Of a stretch of 64,000 bases of DNA, positions 43,513 through 53,028 are shown one piece after another. The translations under genes and the position numbers were made by a program. The stretch covers positions 1 to 64,000 of the forward strand of contig NZ_LLWK01000035.1 in NCBI RefSeq assembly GCF_001529295.1, given 5' to 3'. A model generated the notes under the pieces. That model was given only the letters and a program-made list of their open reading frames with translations, was not told the DNA's origin and did not search any database. How positions within the stretch are numbered: the first letter of the stretch is position 1; each line of letters begins with the position of its first letter. The DNA is from Flavobacterium sp. TAB 87 (GTDB lineage: Bacteria; Bacteroidota; Bacteroidia; Flavobacteriales; Flavobacteriaceae).

Positions 43513-46500
43513 ATGAAAAAAAATCTCTTTACTATTTTACTGCTAGTACTTTGTGTTTTTACAAGTGGTGCGCAGGAATATTTTCCGAACAATGAAAGTA
43601 TTCACAATAAAAACAGCAACTATACTGCATTTACGAATGCAAAAATACTTGTTACCCCAACTCAAATTTTAGAAAAAGCAACTTTACTGATCCAAAACGG
43701 AAAAGTCATTGCCGTTGGCACTTCGGTTACTTTACCTAAAAACATCACACCCATAAACTTAGAGGGCAAAACAATTTATCCCTCGTTTATTGATATGTAT
43801 ACTGATTTTGGTGTAGAAAAAGCACAAATAGTACAAAAGTCACGCGGAAGGCAAGTGTACGACAGCAAACGAGAAGGTTATTATTGGAACGAACATATTC
43901 GTTCGGAAGTAGATGCAATCCAAGGCTTTGATTATGATAAAAGCAAGGCAGAAGAATTTTTAAAAGCAGGCTTTGGTATTGTAGGAACACACAACGATGA
44001 CGGTATTGCACAAGGTTCAGGAGCTCTAATTGCATTAAATACTTACAGCAGTGACAGTCGTGTACTCTCTAATAAAATTACTAACCATTTTAGTTTCAAG
44101 AAAAGCGTTACCTCAAAACAAGCGTACCCAACCTCACAAATGGGCACCATGGCACTTTTGAGACAAATGTACTTAGACTTAGATTGGTACAAAAAATCGA
44201 GTGTCAGAAACAAAGATTTATCGTTAGAAGCGCTGCTTCAAAATGAGAAATTAGTGCAAATTTTTGATACTGGAGACAAGTTAAACAGTTTACGCGCTTC
44301 AAAAATAGGGAACGAGTTTAACATAAATTATATTTTAAAAGGTTCGGGGAATGAATTTGAACGTTTGGATGAAATCAAAAAAACGAAAGCTAAATTTATA
44401 ATTCCAATTAACTTTCCAGAAGCGTACGATGTTTCCAATCCGTATCAAGCCAGTAACTTAGATTATGCTGACTTAAAATTTTGGAACCAATCTCCAACCA
44501 ATTTAAAAGTTCTTGCCGATAATGGAGTCGAGTTCGCATTAACTACTAATAAATTAAAAAAATTAGAAGATTTTAGAACGAACTTATTAAAAGCGGTTCA
44601 TTATGGTTTTGATAAAACCAAAGCCTTAGAAGCATTGACTACTACTCCTGCCAGTTTACTGGGAAAAAGCAACGAAATTGGAACGTTAAAAGTGGGGAGT
44701 TCTGCCAATTTTTTAATTACTTCTGGCGATTATTTTGATAAAGAAACAATATTATACGAGAATTGGGTGCAAGGCAACAAACATACAATTCACTCGATGC
44801 AAGCCATCGACATTCGAGGCAATTATACTTTGACTGTCGGAAGTCAAATGTACACCTGGGTTGTAAAAGGAGAAATGAACAAGCCAACATCTGAAATTAA
44901 ATTAGCGAACGACTCTACTACATTAGAATCAAAACTAAACGTAGCTGAAAATTGGATTTCACTAATCATAAATGCCAAAGATAGTATCGGTAACACTCAT
45001 ACTCGATTGAGCGCTTATCTGCAAGATCGTAATTCTATAGTTGGAAAAGCAATTTTATTAGATGGTACTGAAGCTACTTGGAAAGCAACAAAAATAGGTG
45101 AATTTACAAAAGATAAAAAAGAAGACAAAAAGGAAGAACTCCGAGAAATACTACCAATAAGCTATCCCAATATAGCTTTTGGAAATGCAGTACTTCCAAC
45201 TGAGGAAACCATTTTATTTAAAAATGCAACGGTTTGGACGAACGAAAAAGAAGAAAATCTTTTGGAGACTGATGTTCTGATAAAAAACGGGAAAATTGCA
45301 GCCATTGGTAAAAATCTTCCTGATGGCGGAGCAGTAGTTGTTAATGCCAAAGGAAAACATTTAACGAGCGGAATAATCGACGAACATTCGCACGTAGCGA
45401 TCTCCAATGGAGTTAATGAAAGTGGTCATAATTCGACGGCTGAAGTCACGATACAAGATGTCATCAACTCTGATGATGTAAATATTTACAGACAAGTTGC
45501 AGGCGGCGTGACTACATCGCAATTGTTGCATGGATCTGCGAACCCAATTGGTGGTCGCTCGGCTATTGTAAAATGGAAATGGGGAGTCGGTCCTACTGAA
45601 ATGCTATATAAAGATCAACCTGGCTTTATAAAATTTGCGTTAGGCGAAAACGTAAAACAATCGAATTGGGGAGAAAATGATCCTTCGCGTTTTCCTCAAA
45701 CAAGAATGGGCGTTGAACAAGTTTTTACAGATTACTTTCAGCGTGCTAAAGAATACGATGCCAATTGGAAAGACTTTAACTCTAATGGAAAAAAGAACAA
45801 AGCAAACGCACCAAGGGTAGACTTAGAGCTGCAAACATTAGCCGAAATTATAAACAAAGAGCGTTTTATAACCTGTCATTCGTATGTACAGTCTGAGATT
45901 TTGATGCTAATGAATGTCGCCAACCAATTTAATTTTACTGTAAATACGTTTACTCATATTTTGGAAGGATATAAAGTGGCAAATGAAATCAAAGCGCACG
46001 GAGCCGGTGCTTCTACTTTTTCAGATTGGTGGGCATACAAATTTGAAGTAAATGATGCGATTCCGTTTAACGGTCCGATAATGCACAAGCAAGGAATTGT
46101 AGTCGCTTATAATTCTGATGACGCGGAGATGTCTCGACGATTAAATCAAGAAGCAGCCAAAGCAGTTAAATATGGCGGTATTTCTGAAGTAGAAGCTTGG
46201 AAATTTATCACCTTAAATCCTGCTAAATTACTACATATTGACGATAAAGTAGGAAGTATTAAGGTAGGAAAAGATGCTGATGTAGTGCTTTGGTCAGACA
46301 ATCCGTTGTCGATTTATGCTAAAGTGGAGAAAACAATAATTGAAGGTGTAGTTTATTATGACGCTGATGTCGAAGAAAGTAAACTTGCTGCGATTGCAAA
46401 AGATAGATTATTAATCATCAATCAAATGCTAGACGAAAAAAACAGTGGTAAGAAAACACAGGAACCAAAAAAGAAAGAAAAACTGGAGTACCACTGCGAT

Positions 46501-46515
46501 ACCTTAGAAATGTAA
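43513..46515 (+). CDS. Secreted two-domain amidohydrolase-family protein
   Basis: The 1000-residue protein has a signal peptide (LFTILLLVLCVFTSGAQ) and two amidohydrolase-like domains. The first (about residues 40-430) has TIYPSFIDMYTDFG where the metal-binding HxH should be, so it is probably not catalytic. The second (about 555-975) keeps HLTSGIIDEHSHVAI with HSH, later TCHSYVQSEI and VNTFTHILEGYK histidines, and VAYNSDDAEMSRR with the catalytic-type aspartate. It ends in a Lys-rich tail. The family is related to imidazolonepropionase and periplasmic dipeptidase-type proteins. The substrate is unknown. The next gene, 38 bp later, is a shorter relative, and such pairs recur in Flavobacteria. 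Confidence 0.82.
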   Translation: MKKNLFTILLLVLCVFTSGAQEYFPNNESIHNKNSNYTAFTNAKILVTPTQILEKATLLIQNGKVIAVGTSVTLPKNITPINLEGKTIYPSFIDMYTDFGVEKAQIVQKSRGRQVYDSKREGYYWNEHIRSEVDAIQGFDYDKSKAEEFLKAGFGIVGTHNDDGIAQGSGALIALNTYSSDSRVLSNKITNHFSFKKSVTSKQAYPTSQMGTMALLRQMYLDLDWYKKSSVRNKDLSLEALLQNEKLVQIFDTGDKLNSLRASKIGNEFNINYILKGSGNEFERLDEIKKTKAKFIIPINFPEAYDVSNPYQASNLDYADLKFWNQSPTNLKVLADNGVEFALTTNKLKKLEDFRTNLLKAVHYGFDKTKALEALTTTPASLLGKSNEIGTLKVGSSANFLITSGDYFDKETILYENWVQGNKHTIHSMQAIDIRGNYTLTVGSQMYTWVVKGEMNKPTSEIKLANDSTTLESKLNVAENWISLIINAKDSIGNTHTRLSAYLQDRNSIVGKAILLDGTEATWKATKIGEFTKDKKEDKKEELREILPISYPNIAFGNAVLPTEETILFKNATVWTNEKEENLLETDVLIKNGKIAAIGKNLPDGGAVVVNAKGKHLTSGIIDEHSHVAISNGVNESGHNSTAEVTIQDVINSDDVNIYRQVAGGVTTSQLLHGSANPIGGRSAIVKWKWGVGPTEMLYKDQPGFIKFALGENVKQSNWGENDPSRFPQTRMGVEQVFTDYFQRAKEYDANWKDFNSNGKKNKANAPRVDLELQTLAEIINKERFITCHSYVQSEILMLMNVANQFNFTVNTFTHILEGYKVANEIKAHGAGASTFSDWWAYKFEVNDAIPFNGPIMHKQGIVVAYNSDDAEMSRRLNQEAAKAVKYGGISEVEAWKFITLNPAKLLHIDDKVGSIKVGKDADVVLWSDNPLSIYAKVEKTIIEGVVYYDADVEESKLAAIAKDRLLIINQMLDEKNSGKKTQEPKKKEKLEYHCDTLEM

Positions 46516-46553
46516 GCACCTATTCAACACCAATTCAAAAAAACTGTACACAG

Positions 46554-47855
46554 ATGATACAAAAAATATATTTATGCTTCCTGTTTTTAGGAAGTTTAAG
46601 CTTGGTGGCACAACATGCACCCGCTAAAAAACAAAGCCAATCCATCTTAATTTTAAATGGTACCGCTCACATCGGGAACGGAAAAGTGATAAATAGCAGC
46701 GCGATAGGTTTTAAAGACGGTAAACTAGATTTGGTTACCGAATCGAATTCCGATCAGTTAGTTAAATCAAATTATGATCAAATCATAGATGCTTCCGGAA
46801 AACATGTTTATCCTGGTTTTATAGCTGCAAATTCGACTTTAGGATTAGTTGAAATCGATGCTGTAAAATCATCTGATGACGAAAGTGAACTGGGTGACTT
46901 TAATCCGAATGTAAAAAGTATTGTGGCTTACAATGCCGAATCTCGTGTTATTGAAACCGTAAGACCCAATGGCGTTCTTATGGCACAAATTACGCCTCGC
47001 GGAGGGCGATTTTCAGGATCATCATCAGTGGTACAATTGGATTCTTGGAATTGGCAGGATGCCATTATTAAGGAAAATGACGGTTTACATCTTAATTTCC
47101 CGTCCTCTTTCAAAAGATCTGGTTGGTGGGCAGAACCAGGAGAAGTCACTTTAAATAAAGAGTACGCGAAACAAGTAAGCGATATCAGTAATTTGTTGTC
47201 TAACTCCAAATCCTACTTCGCTGAAAATTCGAAAGTACGAAATTTAATTTTTGAGTCCATGCAGGGACTTTTTGACGGCTCAAAAACATTGTTTATTCAT
47301 GCTGATGATGAACTTCAAATCGTAGATGGCATAAAAGTGGCACAAAAAAATGGAGTAAAAAAGATCGTCATTGTAGGTGGTTTTGAAGCTTATAAAGTCG
47401 CTAAATTATTAGAATCTAACGCAATTCCAGTTTTATTGAGAAGAGTGCACCAAATGCCCATCCATGATGACCAAGATGTTAATTTACCTTATAAAATGGC
47501 AAAGATACTAGTCAATATGGGAGTTTTGGTCGGTTTAGAAAACAGCGGTGATATGGAACGCATGAATACACGTAATCTTCCATTTCTGGCCGGTACTTGC
47601 GCCGCTTATGGTTTGGATAAAGAACAAGCACTAGCATTAATTACTTTAAATACAGCGAAAATATTAGGCATTGATGTATTCTGTGGTAGTTTAGAAACGG
47701 GAAAAGATGCCACTTTGTTTGTTTCTGATGGTGATGCCCTAGATATGCGTACAAATAAACTGACTCACGCTTTTATTCAAGGAAGAAAAATTAGTTTAGA
47801 AAATCATCAAACACAACTGAATAAAATTTACACAGAGAAATACGAACAGCAATAA
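46554..47855 (+). CDS. Secreted amidohydrolase-like protein, apparently without metal site
   Basis: The 433-residue protein has a signal peptide (IYLCFLFLGSLSLVAQ) and a complete amidohydrolase-like chain. This has an N-terminal beta part, a barrel with KHVYPGFIAANSTLGLVEID in place of the HxH motif, and a C-terminal TAKILGIDVFCGSLETGKDATLFV. Without the HxH pair it is probably a non-enzymatic partner of the larger protein encoded just upstream, like the first domain of that protein. A long perfect hairpin follows the stop. Confidence 0.8.
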   Translation: MIQKIYLCFLFLGSLSLVAQHAPAKKQSQSILILNGTAHIGNGKVINSSAIGFKDGKLDLVTESNSDQLVKSNYDQIIDASGKHVYPGFIAANSTLGLVEIDAVKSSDDESELGDFNPNVKSIVAYNAESRVIETVRPNGVLMAQITPRGGRFSGSSSVVQLDSWNWQDAIIKENDGLHLNFPSSFKRSGWWAEPGEVTLNKEYAKQVSDISNLLSNSKSYFAENSKVRNLIFESMQGLFDGSKTLFIHADDELQIVDGIKVAQKNGVKKIVIVGGFEAYKVAKLLESNAIPVLLRRVHQMPIHDDQDVNLPYKMAKILVNMGVLVGLENSGDMERMNTRNLPFLAGTCAAYGLDKEQALALITLNTAKILGIDVFCGSLETGKDATLFVSDGDALDMRTNKLTHAFIQGRKISLENHQTQLNKIYTEKYEQQ

Positions 47856-47872
47856 AATAAATCCTATTTTTC

Positions 47873-47914
47873 AAAAAGATCTTCTCAAAATTCTAATTTT
47901 GAGAAGATCTTTTT
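47873..47914 (+). terminator. Long perfect-hairpin terminator
   Basis: A 20-bp perfect inverted repeat (47873-47892 with 47895-47914, core GATCTTCTCAAAA) is separated by only 2 bases and ends in a T tract. It closes the amidohydrolase pair and is the longest perfect stem in the window. Confidence 0.85.
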
Positions 47915-48132
47915 GTGGTAGGAAATGCAAATCTGGGTTTGAAATGGATTTTACTAAAAAACAACGATTATCAAATTACAGATATATTATTTTGTCATAG
48001 TACTAATTTACAACCCGTAAAAATTTACGGGTCCAAAATAATAATTTAATAAAAATCACTTGATGTGCTCTATTTTTTTTAAGGTCAATTAGTCATTTAT
48101 ATACTTTTATAGTGAATCCTAACTATAAATTT

Positions 48133-49428
48133 ATGCGTAAAACTGTCTTAAGCGTGATACTTCTCGCTCTTTTAATATTAACTTTTATCTCCAATCACAT
48201 TTTTACCGAAAATTTAGTAACACCAAAAAAAGTAGTTTTTGACAACGGTGATACCGCTTGGATGATTATGGCTACCGCTTTAGTACTATTGATGACACCT
48301 GGACTTGGATTTTTTTACGGCGGAATGGTGGGTAAAAAAAATGTAATTAGCACCATGCTTCAAAGTTACATGGCAATGATAGTCGTGACCATTTTATGGG
48401 TTGTAATTGGCTTCGGACTTTCTTTTGGTCCTATACTTGGTGGTATTATTGGCAATCCATCTGCTTACTTCTTTTTTAATGGTATCGGTACAAACACGGC
48501 ATGGAGCACTGCACCCACCATACCGATTATGCTATTTGCGTTGTTTCAAGCAAAATTTGCGATCATCACTCCTGCCCTTGTTACGGGCGCTTTTGCCGAA
48601 CGCATTCGCTTTTGGGCTTACCTATTATTTATGGTTCTATTCATTCTCTTAATCTATACTCCGTTATGCCACATGACTTGGCATCCCGATGGTTTACTCT
48701 TAAAAATGGGAGTTCTAGATTTTGCTGGAGGAACCGTTGTACACATGATCGCAGGTTGGGCAGCTCTGGCTGGAGCAATGTTTTTAGGAAAAAGAAGGGG
48801 ACAAAAATCCAATCCAGCGCGTATTACTTATGTAATGCTAGGCACTGCATTATTATGGTTTGGATGGTTTGGGTTCAACGCGGGCTCTGCGATGGGCGCC
48901 AACGAATTGGCCGTTCAAGCATTAGGCTCAACAACAGTTGCAGCCGCAGCCGCAGCGATGGCTTGGGTTTTTATGGATAAAATTTTAGGTCATAAACTTT
49001 CTGCTATGGGTGCTTGTATTGGTGCAGTTGTAGGCTTAGTTGCTATTACTCCTGCAGCTGGTTTTGTAAGTATGCCGCATGCTATTTTTATCGGATTGTT
49101 TAGCAGTTTAGTCAGTAACTTTGCAGTAAGTCGCTTTCCAAGAGGCAAAATAGACGATGCATTAGATGTTTTTGCTTGTCATGGGGTTGGCGGAATGATG
49201 GGAATGTTATTAACTGGTGTCTTTGCTTCAAAGGCGATAAATCCAGCAGTACTAGATCAAGGTTTAGTATTTGGCGAAACTACACTATTTGTACACCAAC
49301 TAATGGGATTGCTTTTAGTTTCCGTATTTGCTTTTATGGGCTCGTACTTTTTATTTTTTATCGTAAATAAAATTACACCGCTGCGTGTTTCGGAAGAAAA
49401 AGAAGCACTAGGTTTAGATATTTCGTAA
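48133..49428 (+). CDS. amt: Ammonium transporter
   Basis: From the ATG at 48133 the protein has 431 residues. An N-terminal hydrophobic segment (VLSVILLALLILTFISNHIF) precedes the Amt core. The core starts at DTAWMIMATALVLLMTPGLGFFYGGMVGKKN, the classical Amt signature. Others are HMTWHPDGLL, LDFAGGTVVHMIAGWAALAGA with one pore histidine, and DVFACHGVGGMMGMLLTGVFA with another. About eleven helices fit an outward-facing ammonium channel. No P-II gene (glnK) follows, which is unusual for amt operons. A GTG at 48112 could extend the protein by seven residues. Confidence 0.93.
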   Translation: MRKTVLSVILLALLILTFISNHIFTENLVTPKKVVFDNGDTAWMIMATALVLLMTPGLGFFYGGMVGKKNVISTMLQSYMAMIVVTILWVVIGFGLSFGPILGGIIGNPSAYFFFNGIGTNTAWSTAPTIPIMLFALFQAKFAIITPALVTGAFAERIRFWAYLLFMVLFILLIYTPLCHMTWHPDGLLLKMGVLDFAGGTVVHMIAGWAALAGAMFLGKRRGQKSNPARITYVMLGTALLWFGWFGFNAGSAMGANELAVQALGSTTVAAAAAAMAWVFMDKILGHKLSAMGACIGAVVGLVAITPAAGFVSMPHAIFIGLFSSLVSNFAVSRFPRGKIDDALDVFACHGVGGMMGMLLTGVFASKAINPAVLDQGLVFGETTLFVHQLMGLLLVSVFAFMGSYFLFFIVNKITPLRVSEEKEALGLDIS

Positions 49429-49460
49429 CATGGTGAATTTTTATAATATAACTGTTTCAA

Positions 49461-49494
49461 AAAAAAACCTCTAAGACCAAAGTCTCAGAGGTTT
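49461..49494 (-). terminator. Terminator of dsbD
   Basis: AAACCTCT (49465-49472) pairs with AGAGGTTT (49487-49494), and inner AGAC/GTCT pairs extend the stem. On the minus strand the hairpin is followed by a run of T (the A run at 49460-49467), so it mainly serves dsbD. It may also stop convergent amt transcripts. Confidence 0.75.
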
Positions 49495-49520
49495 CTTGAA
49501 TAAATAATCAACCCAATCAT

Positions 49521-51638
49521 TTACTTAAATTTTGCTATTCCTGCTTGCAACCAATTGTAGTATTCTTCTATTCCTACGTAACTAATAGTTGGTTTTTCAG
49601 TGTTTAAACTATTTCCTTCCAAATCAGTTAAGATATACAATGGTTGTGTATTAGTTTTGTATTTTGAGATCATAAAGTCCGTCCATTTATCTCCAGTAGT
49701 TTCAATTAACTCGCCTGTTGAAGGAGAAATAAATTGTTCTTCTTTTGGCAAATCACGTTTGTCATCTACGTATAAAGAAATTAATACCAAATCATTCTTT
49801 AAAATAGGAAGTACCTTAATATCCGACCACACATTGTTTTCCATCTTCCGACAATTCACACAAGCATATCCTGTAAAGTCAAGCATAACAGGTTTGTTTA
49901 CCGATTTTGCATATGCCATACCATTTTCATAATCTTCAAAAACCATTATTCCGTGCGGGCCAATTTTTGCTCCTTTTGGTAAAGCTTCATTTGTTACCAC
50001 ACCATTGGTTGCACTTTTTCCAACTCCATAGGGACTTTCGCTATATTCTAAAGAAGGTGGAAACGCACTAATTATTTTTAGAGGTGCTCCCCAAAGTCCA
50101 GGAATCATATAAATCGTAAACGTTAAAACGATCAATCCTAGAGATAATCTTCCCACAGAAATATGTGTCAATGGACTATCGTGCGGCAAAGTGATTTTTC
50201 CAAATAAATAAAAGGCTAATGTTCCGAAGATGGCGATCCAAATCGCAATAAATACTTCTCTCTCTAAGAAATGCAATTGTAAAACTAAGTCTGCATTCGA
50301 TAAAAATTTGAATGCTAAAGCCAATTCTAAAAATCCTAAAACGACCTTTACTGTATTCAACCAACCACCCGATTTTGGTAATGAATTTAACCAACCTGGG
50401 AACATCGCAAACAACATAAAAGGCAACGCTAATGCTAGTGAAAATCCGAACATCCCGACTACTGGCGCTATTCCTCCGGTAGAAGCTGCTTCTACCAATA
50501 AAGTACCTACAATTGGACCAGTACAAGAAAAGGACACAATTGCCAAGGCCAAAGCCATGAACAAGATTCCGATAATTCCGCCACGGTCTGCTTGCTGATC
50601 TACCTTATTTGCCCATGAATTAGGAAGCATAATTTCAAAAGCTCCCAAAAACGAAGAGGCAAAAACAACTAATAATATAAAGAAAAATACATTAAAATAT
50701 ACATTTGTAGATAGTGCATTAAGCGCACCAGCACCAAAAACTGCGGTAACCAGCCAACCTAATAATACATAAATTACGATAATCGAAATTCCGTATAAAA
50801 TTGCATTTCGTAAACCTGCTGCTCTATTTTTGCTTTGTTTGGTAAAGAAACTTACCGTCATTGGTATCATCGGAAACACACAAGGCGTAAGAAGTGCTGC
50901 AAACCCAGATAAAAAAGCGATAAAAAATATAGTCCATAAACTTCTTGTAGATTTTGGACTAGGAGCAGCTACATCGGCAGTTACCCCATCTGCATTATCT
51001 GCTGCCACAGCGCCTTCACTTACGAGTGAATCTTGCGGTTCAACACTAACATCAGTAACTATAGTATTTTCAACAACGGGAATTTCCGCAACAGCTTCTG
51101 CTCCTTTTACATCTGTCGAACTGGGTGTGGATGCAACCATTTTGAATGAGGCTGGAATAGCCAAATTGAACTTTTTGTTAGAGTTGATGCACACCTCTTT
51201 ACAAACCTGATAATCAAATTCTACTTGAATGTTTTTTACATTTGGATTAGAAATCGTTATCAGCTGTTCTATTTTTGCTTTATTTTCAAAAAAGGTTTCG
51301 TTTACCTCAAAAATATCATTGTAGGCCGTACGTGTTTTACTTTCCTTTGCTTTTCCATTAACCAAATAATTATCCTTTTGATTCTTGAACGTAATTTCTA
51401 AAGGAAGTGGTCCGCCATCTGGTGTAAATTGAGAGTATACATGCCAATCTTTTTCAATTGTAGCTTCAAAAGTCAATAAAAAGCTATTTCCTGATTTATA
51501 CTCAATTTTTGATGTCCATTTTACTGGTTCAACCATTTGACTATTTCCCTTCGCAAAAGCGAATAAAAAAAGAAATAAAAATACGCAATGCTGTAGTTTG
51601 AAATTTAAATTTCTAATAAAACCGTGTTGATTATTCAT
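49521..51638 (-). CDS. dsbD: Thiol:disulfide interchange protein DsbD
   Basis: The 705-residue protein carries electrons from cytoplasmic thioredoxin to periplasmic thiol reductases. A signal peptide (HCVFLFLFLFAFAKGNSQ) leads into the DsbD alpha domain with its cysteines (YQVCKEVCINSNKKF). Eight membrane helices at about residues 235-510 contain ALLTPCVFPMIPMTVSFF and IVSFSCTGPIVGTLL, the two transmembrane cysteines. A C-terminal thioredoxin-like domain has FTGYACVNCRKMENNVW (CVNC). All three redox pairs are present. Its start overlaps the tilS stop by 4 bp, so it is coupled to tilS. Confidence 0.93.
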   Translation of the reverse strand: MNNQHGFIRNLNFKLQHCVFLFLFLFAFAKGNSQMVEPVKWTSKIEYKSGNSFLLTFEATIEKDWHVYSQFTPDGGPLPLEITFKNQKDNYLVNGKAKESKTRTAYNDIFEVNETFFENKAKIEQLITISNPNVKNIQVEFDYQVCKEVCINSNKKFNLAIPASFKMVASTPSSTDVKGAEAVAEIPVVENTIVTDVSVEPQDSLVSEGAVAADNADGVTADVAAPSPKSTRSLWTIFFIAFLSGFAALLTPCVFPMIPMTVSFFTKQSKNRAAGLRNAILYGISIIVIYVLLGWLVTAVFGAGALNALSTNVYFNVFFFILLVVFASSFLGAFEIMLPNSWANKVDQQADRGGIIGILFMALALAIVSFSCTGPIVGTLLVEAASTGGIAPVVGMFGFSLALALPFMLFAMFPGWLNSLPKSGGWLNTVKVVLGFLELALAFKFLSNADLVLQLHFLEREVFIAIWIAIFGTLAFYLFGKITLPHDSPLTHISVGRLSLGLIVLTFTIYMIPGLWGAPLKIISAFPPSLEYSESPYGVGKSATNGVVTNEALPKGAKIGPHGIMVFEDYENGMAYAKSVNKPVMLDFTGYACVNCRKMENNVWSDIKVLPILKNDLVLISLYVDDKRDLPKEEQFISPSTGELIETTGDKWTDFMISKYKTNTQPLYILTDLEGNSLNTEKPTISYVGIEEYYNWLQAGIAKFK

Positions 51639-52945
51639 TCTTCTAAAGTAATTTTAAATATAGTGTTTGTTGTGTTTTGTATTGTAAATCGGTCGTCAGC
51701 ACGTTTGCCAACAATCCATAATATGTTTTCTCCTGAACAAAGTAACCAAGCATTTTCTTTATCCACCAAAGAAAATTTTTCGTCCTTAAAAAATTTACTG
51801 ATTTTTTTGCTCTTTCCGTCCATTCCCGTAGGATGAAAAAAATCGCCTTCTCTCCATCTTCTTAAAAACAACGGAAAATTCAGTTTGTCTTTGTCGACAA
51901 ATATAGTTTTATTTGAAAGTTTAGTCACGTGACTTACCTCACAAAGCTCCAACTTTAAGGGAAAATTAACGTCTCGTTTCTCGTTATCAATTGTAAATAT
52001 TTCGTCTGATTCTTCTTTGTATGGAGATAAAATTAAGTCTGCCCTATTTTTTATTAGGCGGTAATTGGGAGCTAAAATTTGTTTACCCGATTGACTTTCG
52101 ACCAAATCATAAATGTCCTTCCAAGCCGTAAACCCATACTCCTTCAGCCATTGATACAAATACGATTGGTAATTCGGCAAACGTTTTAATTGGTGCAAAT
52201 CAAAATGAATTTCATTACCCTTTTCGTTGGCCACTTGCTGGTATATCATAATCGATGCATCTTCGACCATTTCTTGGGCTTCCTGCAAGTAGGATTGCGT
52301 CTTTTGAAAAATAGCTAAAAATTGTGGATTAATTTCCTTCAAAATTGGAACCAATTCGTGTCTAATTTTATTTCGCACGTATTTAGACGAAGCATTACTG
52401 CTGTCTTCGCGCCATTTTATTCCACTTTTTTCGGCGAATTCTTTTATCTCTAAACGAGAATACGGCAATAAAGGACGAAGTAATTTTTCAGTTTGTTCAG
52501 GAATTCCCACCAAACCTTCTAAACCAGTTCCGCGAGATAAATTGATAATAAAAGTTTCTAAATTATCATCAGAATGATGTGCGGTTAAAATATAGTCATA
52601 ACCTTCCATTTCTAACAATTCGTCGAACCAACTGTAACGCAATTCTCTTGCAGCAACTTGAGTCGAAAGTTTATAATCTGCAGCAAAAGCAGCGGTGTCA
52701 AATTGTGTACTAAAAAAAGGGCGCTGAATTTTAGAAGCAAATTCTTGAACAAAGTTTTGATCTTCAAAACTCTCTATGCCTCTCAATTGAAAATTGCAAT
52801 GTGCAATGGCAAAATCATAGTCTAGTTCGTTAAATAAATGTGCCATCACCATACTGTCTAAACCGCCGCTAGTCGCTAAAATGAGTTTTTTTGATCCTAA
52901 AAAAGGGAAGGAATTAACAATATGTTTTTTAAATTTATGAAGCAT
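51635..52945 (-). CDS. tilS: tRNA(Ile)-lysidine synthetase
   Basis: The 436-residue enzyme attaches lysine to C34 of the CAU-anticodon isoleucine tRNA using ATP. This makes it read AUA, and it is normally essential. The ATP-pyrophosphatase loop ILATSGGLDSMVMAHLF (SGGxDS) is near residue 25. LTAHHSDDNLETFIINLSRGTGLEGL and WREDSSNASSKYVRNKIRHELVP are family signatures. A C-terminal domain ends with LFLRRWREGDFFHPTGM plus KKISKFFKDEK. The 4-bp overlap with dsbD indicates an operon. Confidence 0.95.
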   Translation of the reverse strand: MLHKFKKHIVNSFPFLGSKKLILATSGGLDSMVMAHLFNELDYDFAIAHCNFQLRGIESFEDQNFVQEFASKIQRPFFSTQFDTAAFAADYKLSTQVAARELRYSWFDELLEMEGYDYILTAHHSDDNLETFIINLSRGTGLEGLVGIPEQTEKLLRPLLPYSRLEIKEFAEKSGIKWREDSSNASSKYVRNKIRHELVPILKEINPQFLAIFQKTQSYLQEAQEMVEDASIMIYQQVANEKGNEIHFDLHQLKRLPNYQSYLYQWLKEYGFTAWKDIYDLVESQSGKQILAPNYRLIKNRADLILSPYKEESDEIFTIDNEKRDVNFPLKLELCEVSHVTKLSNKTIFVDKDKLNFPLFLRRWREGDFFHPTGMDGKSKKISKFFKDEKFSLVDKENAWLLCSGENILWIVGKRADDRFTIQNTTNTIFKITLEE

Positions 52946-53028
52946 TTTTTGATATCTTATTTGAATAATTCGTAAAAAGTGAATTCAACCAATTGCTAAA
53001 ATTACAAATTTACTACAAGACATCAATT

